Shown here: one piece after another, positions 16,730 through 24,604 of the stretch
Layout: each line of letters starts with the position of its first letter
Numbering within the stretch: the stretch's first letter is position 1
Assembly (NCBI RefSeq): GCF_016741875.1
Contig: NZ_JAERRF010000001.1
Coordinates: forward strand, 124,001 to 188,000
DNA length: 64,000 nt
Source of the DNA: Streptomyces coffeae
GTDB lineage: Bacteria; Actinomycetota; Actinomycetes; Streptomycetales; Streptomycetaceae
Direction: 5' to 3'
The notes under the pieces: model-generated
Told to the model about the DNA's origin: nothing
Seen by the model: only the letters and a program-made list of their open reading frames with translations
The model's database searches: none
Made by a program: the position numbers and the translations under genes

Positions 16730-18018
16730 ATTCCCCCATGGACCAGAACAACGCCCCGACCACTGGCGAGACCACCAAGACGTCGCGCATTCCGCGCCCC
16801 AACCGTCTGCGTGTGGGTATCGCGACGGCCGTCGTCGCTGCCGCTGCCGTGGGTGGCACCGTCACCGCTTTCGCCGTGAACTCCGATGACTCGACCGGCT
16901 CCACCACCGCCGCCGCGTCGAACAAGGTCGCCGGCGCCGATTCCGAGGGTCCGCTGTCCACCAAGAAGGGTGACATCGTGGACTCGGACGGCAAGAAGGT
17001 CATCCTGACCGGTGTGAACTGGTTCGGCTTCGAGACCGGTACCGGCGCGCCGCACGGTCTGTGGAGCCGTGGCTACGAGTCCATGCTGGACCAGATGGCC
17101 GACAAGGGCTTCAACACCCTGCGCCTGCCGTACGCGAACGACATGTTCGACGCCAAGGCCAAGGTGACCGGGGTCAACTACAAGCTGAACCCCGACCTGA
17201 AGGGCCTCAAGCCCCAGCAGATCATGGACAAGATCGTCAAGGCTGCCACCGACCGTGGTATCCGGGTGATCCTGGACCAGCACCGTCCGGACGCGCAGGG
17301 CCAGAGTGAGCTGTGGTACTCGCAGAGCCTGACCGAGCAGAAGTGGCTCTCCGACTGGGTCAAGCTGGCCAAGCGCTACAAGGACAACGACCGGGTGATC
17401 GGCGCCGACCTCCACAATGAGCCGCGTGGCCAGGCCACGTGGGGCGACGGCAACCCGAAGACCGACTGGCGTCTGGCGGCCCAGAAGGCCGGTGACGCGA
17501 TCCACAAGGTCAACAAGGACTGGCTGATCTTCGTCGAGGGCACCGACCGCCACAAGAACGAGCAGTTCTGGTGGGGTGGCGACCTCCAGGGTGTGAAGAC
17601 GCACCCGGTGAAGCTCAAGGAGAACAACAAGGTCGTCTACTCGGCGCACGACTACGGTCCGGGTGTCTACATGCAGGGCTGGTTCATGGAGAAGAACTTC
17701 CCCAAGAACATGCCTGGCATCTGGGAGAAGCACTGGGCCTACATCAAGAAGCAGAACATCGGTCCGCTGCTGCTGGGTGAGTTCGGTGGTAAGAAGACCG
17801 CCGGTAAGGCCAAGGAAGCCGTCTGGCAGAACGCTCTGATGGACTACCTGAAGAAGCACGAGATCAGCTACACGTACTGGTCGTGGAACCCGAACTCGGG
17901 TGACACCGGTGGTGTTCTGAACAACGACTGGAAGACGGTCGACAAGAACAAGATGAAGATGCTGTCCAAGTACCAGACGCCTCTGCTGGAGGCGAAGAAG
18001 GGGAACAAGTCGGAGTGA
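16726..18018 (+). CDS. Secreted or anchored glycoside hydrolase family 5 endoglucanase
   Basis: A 430-residue protein. A polar N-terminus and a hydrophobic segment at about 28-50 (VGIATAVVAAAAVGGTVTAF) act as signal or anchor. The GH5 barrel spans about 75-425: GVNWFGFETG, the acid/base Glu in ADLHNEPRG, HDYGPGVYMQ, the nucleophile Glu in LLGEFGGKK, and YWSWNPNSGDTGG. The retaining beta-1,4-endoglucanase reaction is expected. There is no carbohydrate-binding domain. Codon use is rich in GGT and CGT compared with neighbours, typical of highly expressed secreted proteins. ATG 16726 has AGGAG upstream and overlaps the receiver gene. It is followed by a strong terminator. Confidence 0.94.
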   Translation: MNSPMDQNNAPTTGETTKTSRIPRPNRLRVGIATAVVAAAAVGGTVTAFAVNSDDSTGSTTAAASNKVAGADSEGPLSTKKGDIVDSDGKKVILTGVNWFGFETGTGAPHGLWSRGYESMLDQMADKGFNTLRLPYANDMFDAKAKVTGVNYKLNPDLKGLKPQQIMDKIVKAATDRGIRVILDQHRPDAQGQSELWYSQSLTEQKWLSDWVKLAKRYKDNDRVIGADLHNEPRGQATWGDGNPKTDWRLAAQKAGDAIHKVNKDWLIFVEGTDRHKNEQFWWGGDLQGVKTHPVKLKENNKVVYSAHDYGPGVYMQGWFMEKNFPKNMPGIWEKHWAYIKKQNIGPLLLGEFGGKKTAGKAKEAVWQNALMDYLKKHEISYTYWSWNPNSGDTGGVLNNDWKTVDKNKMKMLSKYQTPLLEAKKGNKSE

Positions 18019-18056
18019 CCCCGGCTGGTGCCACGCCATCACGGCGATAGGACAGC

Positions 18057-18086
18057 GAGGGCCCGCAGGCACGCCTGCGGGCCCTC
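18057..18086 (+). terminator. Terminator after the GH5 gene
   Basis: A 13-bp perfect stem (18057-18069 / 18074-18086) with loop CACG lies 39 bp after the stop codon. It is very stable and has no U-tract. Confidence 0.85.
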
Positions 18087-18181
18087 CGTCGTGTCCCGGT
18101 TGTCACTCCCTGTAGCGGAGCCTCGTAGGTGAAAAGGGAGGAAAAGGGAAGCGGGGCGTCCGCCGACCGGGTTTCCTTCCC

Positions 18182-18976
18182 ATGAGACAGCCCCGTCCGT
18201 CCACCGGCCGGATCCTCTTCCCGGTCACCGTGCTCGCGGTGCTCGTGGCCGACCAGGTGACCAAGGCGCTGGCGCTGGCCGCCTGGGGTGGGAGGCCGGG
18301 GCCGCAGGCCGGTCTGGGACCGTTCCGCGTACTCCTGGTCCAGAACACCGGGGTGGCCTTCGGGCTGGGGCACGGGCGGCCGGTGCTGATCACCCTGATC
18401 ACCCTCGCGGGTGCCGCGGCCACCCTGGCCGCGGCCGGGGTGGGGCTACGGGCGCGCAGCCGTGGGGCCGCGCTGGGGCTTGGACTGATCGCCGGTGGCG
18501 CCATCGGGAACGGCGTGGACCGGGCCCTGCGACCGCCGGGCCCGCTGCGCGGGGCCGTCATCGACTGGATCACGGTGGCCGCGCGCGGTCCGGTGTTCAA
18601 CCTCGCCGATGTCGCGCTGGCCGCCGGGACCCTGCTGATCACGGTGGCGCTGCTGCGCGGTACCGCGCGGGAGCGGGCGGCCGCGCGGGCCGCGGCCGGG
18701 CCGGACCCGGGCCGTATCCCGGACCCGGGCCGTATCCCGGACCCCGATCGGACTCCGGGGCCGGGCCTCGGTCCCGGACCTCGGCCGGAGCCCGGGACGG
18801 GGTCCGTCAGCCTCCGGCCTTGTGCACTGCGCTCTGCCCCGCGTCGCGCTCCGCGCCCTGCGCCGTCCCCGGCTCCTGGCTCTCCCGCTCCGCGACGGAG
18901 TCCGCGAACTCCCGGAGCCGCTCGAGCGTCGCTGCGTCCGGGCCCGCGTCCGCCCGAGCGGCCACCGCGCGGCTGA
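18182..18976 (+). CDS. lspA: Lipoprotein signal peptidase (LspA) with long Pro/Arg-rich tail
   Basis: Membrane aspartyl protease that removes signal peptides from diacylglyceryl-modified prolipoproteins. The core (about 1-165) has four helices and the family motifs ADQVTK, NTGVAFG, GGAIGNGVDR and VIDWI, plus FNLADVAL. The Asp residues in GNGVDR and FNLAD are catalytic. After residue 165 there is an extra tail of about 100 residues of Pro, Arg and Ala with a DPGRIP repeat. The usual length is 160-200, so the tail is abnormal. Its last 170 bases overlap the antisense anti-sigma gene. No good ribosome site is seen at ATG 18182. Confidence 0.9.
   Translation: MRQPRPSTGRILFPVTVLAVLVADQVTKALALAAWGGRPGPQAGLGPFRVLLVQNTGVAFGLGHGRPVLITLITLAGAAATLAAAGVGLRARSRGAALGLGLIAGGAIGNGVDRALRPPGPLRGAVIDWITVAARGPVFNLADVALAAGTLLITVALLRGTARERAAARAAAGPDPGRIPDPGRIPDPDRTPGPGLGPGPRPEPGTGSVSLRPCALRSAPRRAPRPAPSPAPGSPAPRRSPRTPGAARASLRPGPRPPERPPRG
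18703..18756 (+). repeat. Three tandem 18-bp repeats in the lspA tail
   Basis: Units 18703-18720 and 18721-18738 are identical and 18739-18756 is a diverged third. They encode DPGRIP, DPGRIP and DPDRTP. Confidence 0.8.
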
Positions 18977-19157
18977 TCCGCTGGTAGACGGCGAGCTCAC
19001 GGGCGCAGGCGTGGCACTCCGCCACATGCGAGCGCACCTGGCCCGCGCCCTCCGCGTCCAGCTCACCGTCCAGATACGACTGGAGCATCGACCCGTCCAC
19101 CGGGCACTGTCTGCTCCGGCGCCGATCGGTGTCCCGCCACCATGTCCATCTGCTCAT
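18807..19157 (-). CDS. Zinc-finger anti-sigma factor (ZAS type)
   Basis: A 116-residue cytoplasmic protein. The zf-HC2 module at about 18-60 has CPVDGSMLQSYLDGEL and the HxxxCxxC motif HVAECHAC, which binds zinc and, in RsrA-like members, releases sigma on oxidation. The C-terminal half is polar with no membrane helix. It starts at ATG 19157, overlapping the stop of the ECF sigma gene upstream (ATGA), so it is the cognate regulator. The 3' third is antisense to the tail of lspA. Confidence 0.88.
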   Translation of the reverse strand: MSRWTWWRDTDRRRSRQCPVDGSMLQSYLDGELDAEGAGQVRSHVAECHACARELAVYQRISRAVAARADAGPDAATLERLREFADSVAERESQEPGTAQGAERDAGQSAVHKAGG

Positions 19158-19699
19158 GGCCCACCTCGCTGTGATTCCAGTCCCGTGGCCAGCAACTGGT
19201 TGCGGATCCGCTTGCGCGCCCGGTGCAGCCTGCTCATCACCGTGCCCTTCGGCACGTCCAGCACCTGTGCGGCCTCCGCGTAGGACAGCCCGTCCACATG
19301 CACCAGCCGCACCACCTGCTGGTCACGGAGCGATAGCGCCGTGAACGCGGCGTCCACGGCTTCGTCGAAGGCCGTGTCGACCACCAGCTCCTCGGGTGTT
19401 GCGTCGAGGGCGGGGGTCAGCCGTTCCAACTCGGTGTCGGGGTCGTCGAGCAGCCGGGGCCGGCGCTGGCGGCGCCGGCTCACCTCCGCATGCCGCATGA
19501 TCGTCAGCAGCCAGGCCCGTGGATGTCTCCCGTCAAAACGCCCGACTGCTCGGTACGCCCGTAGTAACGTGTCCTGCACGAGATCTTCGGCGTCCGCGCG
19601 CTGAGCGGTCAGAGACATCGCCACGCGCAGCAGCACCTCGATCTCGGGCAGTACGTACTGGGCGAACATGCGTTGCTGATGGGTGTCCGGGTCAGCCAC
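19154..19699 (-). CDS. ECF RNA polymerase sigma factor
   Basis: A 181-residue group 4 sigma factor. Region 2 is at about 20-85 (LTAQRADAEDLVQDTLLRAYRA) and region 4 at about 120-172 (LSLRDQQVVRLVHVDGLSYAEAAQVLDVPKGTVMSRLHRAR). It starts at GTG 19699 with GAGGAGG upstream. It is cotranslated with a zinc-binding anti-sigma, as for SigR/RsrA-type stress systems, though region 2 is not close enough for me to call SigR itself. Confidence 0.93.
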   Translation of the reverse strand: MADPDTHQQRMFAQYVLPEIEVLLRVAMSLTAQRADAEDLVQDTLLRAYRAVGRFDGRHPRAWLLTIMRHAEVSRRRQRRPRLLDDPDTELERLTPALDATPEELVVDTAFDEAVDAAFTALSLRDQQVVRLVHVDGLSYAEAAQVLDVPKGTVMSRLHRARKRIRNQLLATGLESQRGGP

Positions 19700-19820
19700 A
19701 GGTGCCTCCTCGGATCCGGACCCCCCGGGGACGCGAAAGACGACATATCACACTCTGTGTAACATCCCGCTCACGGCGTCGCGCGGTACGTTCGGCAATC
19801 CGAGTGGCCTGACGCGCGTG

Positions 19821-20630
19821 CTACGCGTTCAGCGAGACCAGACGCTTTCCGTCGCTGGTGCGGACCTCGAAGTGGTCGATGTCGGCGAGCTTCATGCCTG
19901 CTCCGCCGTGGGCCCAGAGCGGATCTCTGGCCTCCTTGTGGGGGCTGTCCTTCATCCCATAGCCCCACTTCGGCACCGACCAGGTCGTCATGACCTGCTC
20001 ATGACCGTCCTTGCCGACCGCGATCAGACTGCAGTCCAAGGGGCCCTTGACGTTCTTCAGCTGAAGAACGGCGTCGGTGCCCCACATCTTGTCCTCCAGG
20101 GCGACCGAGGCGTTCACCGCGGTGTCCGGGTCGGTGCCGTGCACCTTGACCGGCATCTTGGCGAACGCGGCCTTGGGGCTGGCCGCGACCGTGGTTTCCT
20201 TACCGGAGTCCGAGGTGACCGCGATGGTGCCGAGCGGTCCGCCGACGATCAACGCGACCGCCGCCGCGACCAGGTAGAGGCCGCGCCGCCGTCGCTTGCT
20301 GCGGGCCGCGGCGACCCGCGCGACCATACGGTTCAGCAGGGCGGGGCCGGGACGCGCGGTGAGGGTGTCGATGGCGGTGGGGGTGGCGGTGAACGCATGC
20401 GGGGTGTGGCCCGTCAGCGAGGTGCGGCCGGGGGTGCTGTGGACCCCCGGGATGTCCGCGGCCAGGTCCGCCAGCAGGGGTTCCAGTCCGGTCAGCTCGT
20501 CGAGCTCCCGTCCGCACTGCTCACAGCCGGCCAGATGGGCTTCGAAGGCGGTGGCCTCCACCTCGTCGAGCACGCCGAGCACATACGCCCCAACGGCGTC
20601 ATGTCCCGCGTGGTGCGCCTGCGCTGTCAT
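19821..20630 (-). CDS. Membrane-spanning anti-sigma factor with zinc finger (RskA-like)
   Basis: A 269-residue protein. The N-terminal zf-HC2/ASD (about 1-60) has GAYVLGVLDEVEATAFEAHL and the HxxxCxxC motif HLAGCEQC. A single membrane helix at about 117-138 (GLYLVAAAVALIVGGPLGTIAV) leads to an extracellular C-terminal domain of the anti-sigma-K type that could act as sensor. It starts at ATG 20630, overlapping the upstream sigma stop (ATGA), and holds that sigma at the membrane. Release probably needs regulated proteolysis; the M50-type protease at 25.3 kb is one candidate, by inference only. Confidence 0.9.
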   Translation of the reverse strand: MTAQAHHAGHDAVGAYVLGVLDEVEATAFEAHLAGCEQCGRELDELTGLEPLLADLAADIPGVHSTPGRTSLTGHTPHAFTATPTAIDTLTARPGPALLNRMVARVAAARSKRRRRGLYLVAAAVALIVGGPLGTIAVTSDSGKETTVAASPKAAFAKMPVKVHGTDPDTAVNASVALEDKMWGTDAVLQLKNVKGPLDCSLIAVGKDGHEQVMTTWSVPKWGYGMKDSPHKEARDPLWAHGGAGMKLADIDHFEVRTSDGKRLVSLNA

Positions 20631-21223
20631 GCCGTCACTCCTCTCTCCTCGAGCGCGAGCTTCATGGAGCGCAGCGCGTAGAAGACCCGGGATCGAACCG
20701 TCCCGCTGGGTATGCCGAGCGTCTCCGCCGCCTCGTTGACCGTCCGGCCCTTGAAATAGGTCTCGACCAGCACCTCGCGATGGGCGTCGCTGAGGTCGTG
20801 CATCGCGTCGGTCAGTGTCATCAGCCGTAGCGCCCTGTCGATCTCGTCCTCCGCCGGCATGAGTTCCAGCGGGGAGGGGTCGACCTCCTGGGGCCTGGCC
20901 TGCCGACTGCGGTGGCCGTCGATGACGATCCGCCGCGCCACCGTGACCAGCCAGGGCCGGATCGAACCGGTGGCCCGGGACAGCTGGTCCGCGTTCCGCC
21001 AGGCGCGTACCAGGGTCTCCTGGACGACGTCCTCCGCACGGTGCCGATCGCCCGCCACCAGGCGCAGAACGAACGCGAGCAACGGCCCGGCGTGCTCCTG
21101 GTAGAGCGCGCGCATGAGCTGCTCGTCCGGTGTCCCGCGATGGGATCTTGACGGACGCTCATCGGCCACGGCGGCATCGTCCTGCACACGAACCTCCAGG
21201 ACCTGACCTGAGTTGGACAACAT
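20627..21223 (-). CDS. ECF RNA polymerase sigma factor
   Basis: A 198-residue ECF sigma. Region 2 is at about 35-105 (LYQEHAGPLLAFVLRLVAGDRHRAEDVVQETLVRAWRN) and region 4 at about 140-190 (LSDAHREVLVETYFKGRTVNEAAETLGIPSGTVRSRVFYALRS). The family resembles SigK/SigL partners of RskA anti-sigmas. ATG 21223 is preferred because GGGAG lies 7 bases before it. The frame stays open to 21313, so a longer N-terminus is possible. It overlaps the anti-sigma gene by 4 bases. Confidence 0.92.
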   Translation of the reverse strand: MLSNSGQVLEVRVQDDAAVADERPSRSHRGTPDEQLMRALYQEHAGPLLAFVLRLVAGDRHRAEDVVQETLVRAWRNADQLSRATGSIRPWLVTVARRIVIDGHRSRQARPQEVDPSPLELMPAEDEIDRALRLMTLTDAMHDLSDAHREVLVETYFKGRTVNEAAETLGIPSGTVRSRVFYALRSMKLALEERGVTA

Positions 21224-21389
21224 CTGGCGACTCCCGGTCTGGGCCCCGGGGGGGTTGGGCGGCCGTTCGGCCTCTTCCTCCATCACTACGGACAGGAGGG
21301 GGCGGCTGCTCAACGCGTCGCGAAGAAAAATCCGATCACGTTCAGGGGAGGGGGTACGGGAGAGCGTGAGGGAGGGTGCGCGGGGCGGC

Positions 21390-22418
21390 TCAGGAGACGA
21401 TGGCCTCGAGCATCATGGGCTGCACCTTGCCGTCCAGCATCGCGCCCAGCCCCTCCACCGCGCAGACACCGGGGCGGTCGGCGATGTTCAGCGGCATGCC
21501 GGTGGCCTCGCGCAGCATCGAGTCAAGACCGGGGAGCAACGCACTGCCGCCCGCCAGCATGATCCCGCGGTCGGCGAGGTCGGCCACCAGGTCGGGCGGG
21601 CAGCGGCGGAGCACCGTGCCGATCGAGTCCAGCAGCCCGGTGAGCGGGGTACGCAGGGCGGTGCGCAGGCTCTCGACGTCCACCCGCACCGAGCGGGCCA
21701 GCCCGGTGGCCACGTCCCGGCCGTGCACCTCGGTGTCGTGCCCGACGGCTCCTTCGCCGCTGAGGGCCTGATGCAGCGGGCGGACGGCCTGGCTGGGCAG
21801 GATCAGCGCGTGTTCATTGCGCAGATGCTGGACGAGGACGTGCTCGACGGTGTCGCCGCCGACCGGCACCCGCTCGGCGGCCACGATCGAGCCCAGTGAC
21901 AACACCGCGACCTGGGTGGTGGCCGCGCCGCACACCGCGATCATCGTCGCCTCGGGGCGCTCCACCGGGAGTCCGCAGCCCACGGCGGCGGCGATCAGGG
22001 TGTCGACCAGCTCCACCCGGCGGGCGCCGACACCGGTGAGCGTCTCCATGGCGGCGCGCTGGGCCAGCGGATCGGCGTCGTGCGGAACGCAGACGGCGGC
22101 GCTCATCAGCGGGCGGCGGCGCCAGGCGCGGCGCAGCTTGTTGCCGACCAGCAGCCGCAGCATCCGCTGGGCCATGGCGATGTCGATGACGGTGCCGCCG
22201 GAGACGGGGCGGACCACCCGGATGTGGGCGGGCGTACGGCCCGTCATGCGCTCGGCGAGCGTCCCGACCGCGATCAGACCGCCGGTGCGGGTGTTCACGG
22301 CGGCGACGGTCGGCTCGTCCACGATGACCCCGGTGCGCTTGAGATAGACCCGGGTCCTGCTCGCGCCGAGGTCCACGGCGATGGAGCAGCGGCGCAGTCG
22401 CTCAAGGCTGATGCTCAT
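21390..22418 (-). CDS. MreB/Mbl-like bacterial actin
   Basis: A 342-residue actin-fold ATPase. Phosphate-1 region CSIAVDLGASRTRVYLKRTG, later VCVPHDADPLAQRAAMETL, connect/phosphate-2-like VCGAATTQVAVLSLG and adenosine motif IMLAGGSALLPGLDSMLREATG are present. Canonical MreB has DLGTANTLVY and DIGGGTTD; both are changed here, so polymerisation or ATP turnover may differ. Streptomycetes use MreB and Mbl for spore-wall and aerial-hypha integrity. This one stands alone without mreCD and is closer to Mbl-type paralogues. It starts at ATG 22418 with GGGAG upstream. Confidence 0.85.
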   Translation of the reverse strand: MSISLERLRRCSIAVDLGASRTRVYLKRTGVIVDEPTVAAVNTRTGGLIAVGTLAERMTGRTPAHIRVVRPVSGGTVIDIAMAQRMLRLLVGNKLRRAWRRRPLMSAAVCVPHDADPLAQRAAMETLTGVGARRVELVDTLIAAAVGCGLPVERPEATMIAVCGAATTQVAVLSLGSIVAAERVPVGGDTVEHVLVQHLRNEHALILPSQAVRPLHQALSGEGAVGHDTEVHGRDVATGLARSVRVDVESLRTALRTPLTGLLDSIGTVLRRCPPDLVADLADRGIMLAGGSALLPGLDSMLREATGMPLNIADRPGVCAVEGLGAMLDGKVQPMMLEAIVS

Positions 22419-22674
22419 GGCAGGTCTCCCTGTGGGCGGCGTGGCGGGCCGCCGCCCCGGCGGCCCTGCGATCATCGTGTGCGGATGATCAGGGCGGGCG
22501 CCTGCGGGGCTGCGCCGCCTGGGCGAGGCCCGTCCTCCTCATCCGTACGGTCCCGCGCGGCGACTCCGTGCGCGCCGCGCGGGTGGTTCCGTCAGCGCTC
22601 CCGCGTGGTGGTGTGTGCGCACCGGTGGGTTGGTTCGGTTGGGCGCCCGCGCGGTGGCGTGGTGCGCGTCCTGC

Positions 22675-22722
22675 GCGGTGGTTGCGGAGCGCCGCCGTGC
22701 GCGGGGTGGTGCGAGTGGTGCC
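22675..22722 (+). repeat. 48-bp direct repeat, copy 1
   Basis: Matches 22811-22858 at 45 of 48 positions; the two copies start 136 bp apart. Confidence 0.8.
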
Positions 22723-22810
22723 TGCGTGGTGTCTTGGTGCGCGTCCGTGCGGGAGTTCCGCCGCGCGGTGGTCGGTGCGTGTCCTGCGTGGGGGTGTGGT
22801 GCGGGTCCAG

Positions 22811-22858
22811 GCGGTGGTTGCGGAGCGCCGTCGTGCGCGGGGTGGTCCGAGCGGTGCC
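22811..22858 (+). repeat. 48-bp direct repeat, copy 2
   Basis: Second copy of the 48-bp unit at 22675-22722 (three mismatches). Confidence 0.8.
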
Positions 22859-22903
22859 CGCGCGGTGCCTCGGCGGGAGGCCCGCGCGGGGCGCGGGCGC
22901 CGC

Positions 22904-24604
22904 TCAGTCCTTGGCGTCCGCGTAGCACTCCACCGCCGCCATCGTGAACGGAAAGCGCACCGGAGTCCGGCCGAAGGCGATCAGGCCCGCCGAGTCCCCG
23001 GCCCCGGCGATCGCCTCCCGCACCGCCTCGACCTCCTCCTCCGGGCAGTGCACGATGACCTCGTCGTGCTGGAAGAAGACCAGCTCGGCGCGGAGCCCGG
23101 CCGAGACCAGGGAACGCCGCAGCGCCGCGAGGACCAGCAGGGCCCAGTCGGCGGCGCTGCCCTGCACCACGAAGTTCCGGGTGAACCGGCCGCGGGCGCG
23201 GGCGTCGGCGGTGCTGCCGTACGACGGCTCCTCGTCCTGGTCGCGCGGCAGCCCCGCCTCGTCGGCGAACTCCTCGCCGTCGGCGCCCGCGGCGGGCGGG
23301 CAGGTGCGGCCCAGCCAGGTGCGCACCAACCGGCCCTCCACACCCGCGAGGGCCGCGTCGTCCACGTAGGCGACGGCCGCGGGGAAGCGTCGGCGCAGGG
23401 CGGCGAGATGCTTGAGCCCATCGCCCGAGGTCTGTCCGTAAATGGCGCCGAGCAGGGCCAGTTTGGCGAGGTCGCGGCGGCCCGCGAAGGCGCGGTCGGA
23501 CAGCGTGGCGTACAGGTCGCGGCCGCTGCCCGCGACCTCCATCAGCCCGGGGTCGCGGGAGATGGCGGCGAGCACCCGCGGCTCCATCTGGTCGGCGTCG
23601 GCGACCACCAGCCGCCAGCCCGGGTCGGCCACCACCGCGCGCCGCACCACTTTGGGGATCTGCAACGCCCCGCCGCCATGGGTGGTCCAGCGGCCGGAGA
23701 CGGTGCCGCCGGGCAGATACTCGGGGCGGAAGCGGCCGTCGCGCACCCAGGACTGGAGCCAGGCCCAGCCGTGGGCGGTGTGCAACCGGTAGAGCTTCTT
23801 GTAGCGCAGCAGCGGCTCCACGGCGGGATGGTCGATCCGCTCCAGCTCCCAGGCGCGGGTCGAGCCGAGCGCGATGCCCGCGCGGGCGAACGCCCTGACC
23901 ACTTCGGCGGGCAGATCCGGCCGCACCCGCGTGCCGCCGAAGGCGCGTGAGACCTCGTCGGCCAGCTCGGCGAGCCGCTGGGGCTCGAGACCGCCCGGAT
24001 AGCGCTCGCCGAGCAGCTCGTCCAGCAGCGCCCGGTGGCGGTCGGCGCGCCAGGGCACCCCGGCACGGTTCATCTCGGCGGCGACCAGCGTGCCCGCGGA
24101 CTCGGCGGCGATCAGCAGCCGCATCCGGCCGGGGTGCTCGGCCGCCTCGGTACGGGTCAACTGGTGCGCGTACACCGCGAGCAGGGCGGCGAGCGGATCG
24201 GTGCCCGGCGGCAGCGGCGGCGGGCCGGGCTCGAACAGCGAGGGCTGGGTCTCCGCCGTCCGCACCGGCGGATCGGGCGGGACCGGCAACCCGCGCAGCC
24301 GGGCCCAGGCCGCGGCCAGGGAGCGCGGTGCGCCCGAGCGCCCCTCGTGGCCGAGCAGCAGCGCCTCGGCGGCTTCGGTGTCCCAGCACCGCTCCACCCG
24401 CACCCCCGCGGCGAGCAGCCGGGGATAGACCTCGGCGGTGGACCGCCACACCCAGCGGTCGGCGTCGGGACGGGACCGCACCGCCTCGGCGATCCCGCCC
24501 TGAGCCGCCGTGACCTCCACCTCCGGCCCGGCGGCTCCTCCTTCGGCGTCCAGCGGGCAGAGACGAACACCCCCGTCGTCCGTCTCCGCCACTGCCCACC
24601 GCAT
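22904..24604 (-). CDS. Bifunctional 3'-5' exonuclease/DNA polymerase (Pol I-like)
   Basis: A 566-residue family A polymerase of the short actinobacterial type, lacking the 5'-3' exonuclease. An exonuclease-like N-terminal domain (about 1-190) contains RCWDTEAAEALLLGHEG. Polymerase motif A is DADQMEPRVLAAIS (consensus DYSxIELR), motif B includes KLALLGAIYGQTSGDG, and motif C is FFQHDEVIVHC with the catalytic HDE. The altered motif A (Met-Glu-Pro) and short finger domain mark this group as divergent repair polymerases. It stands alone and its own promoter would lie in the TGCA-rich zone upstream. The start at 24604 (MRWAVAETDDGG) is the first Met of the conserved part. Confidence 0.9.
   Translation of the reverse strand: MRWAVAETDDGGVRLCPLDAEGGAAGPEVEVTAAQGGIAEAVRSRPDADRWVWRSTAEVYPRLLAAGVRVERCWDTEAAEALLLGHEGRSGAPRSLAAAWARLRGLPVPPDPPVRTAETQPSLFEPGPPPLPPGTDPLAALLAVYAHQLTRTEAAEHPGRMRLLIAAESAGTLVAAEMNRAGVPWRADRHRALLDELLGERYPGGLEPQRLAELADEVSRAFGGTRVRPDLPAEVVRAFARAGIALGSTRAWELERIDHPAVEPLLRYKKLYRLHTAHGWAWLQSWVRDGRFRPEYLPGGTVSGRWTTHGGGALQIPKVVRRAVVADPGWRLVVADADQMEPRVLAAISRDPGLMEVAGSGRDLYATLSDRAFAGRRDLAKLALLGAIYGQTSGDGLKHLAALRRRFPAAVAYVDDAALAGVEGRLVRTWLGRTCPPAAGADGEEFADEAGLPRDQDEEPSYGSTADARARGRFTRNFVVQGSAADWALLVLAALRRSLVSAGLRAELVFFQHDEVIVHCPEEEVEAVREAIAGAGDSAGLIAFGRTPVRFPFTMAAVECYADAKD

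Larger units (their letters stand above)
22419..22903. other. Non-coding, strongly G/T-skewed region with internal repeats
   Basis: 485 bp between the polymerase stop and the mbl-like start. From about 22590 to 22880 the plus strand is rich in G and T and poor in A and C, built of variants of GTGCGCGTCCTGCG and GCGCGGTGG. It contains the 48-bp direct repeat given separately. Frames through it are low-complexity Arg/Ala/Val. It should contain the promoter of the actin gene near 22420-22500. Confidence 0.6.

Noticed and set aside
22555..22903. CRISPR-like array before the polymerase gene
   Set aside because: Only two 48-bp copies with a 136-bp offset and mismatches; no regular spacers and no cas genes.
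22539..24599. 686-codon minus-strand frame
   Set aside because: A shifted frame of the polymerase gene; consists of Arg/Gly/Ala without motifs.
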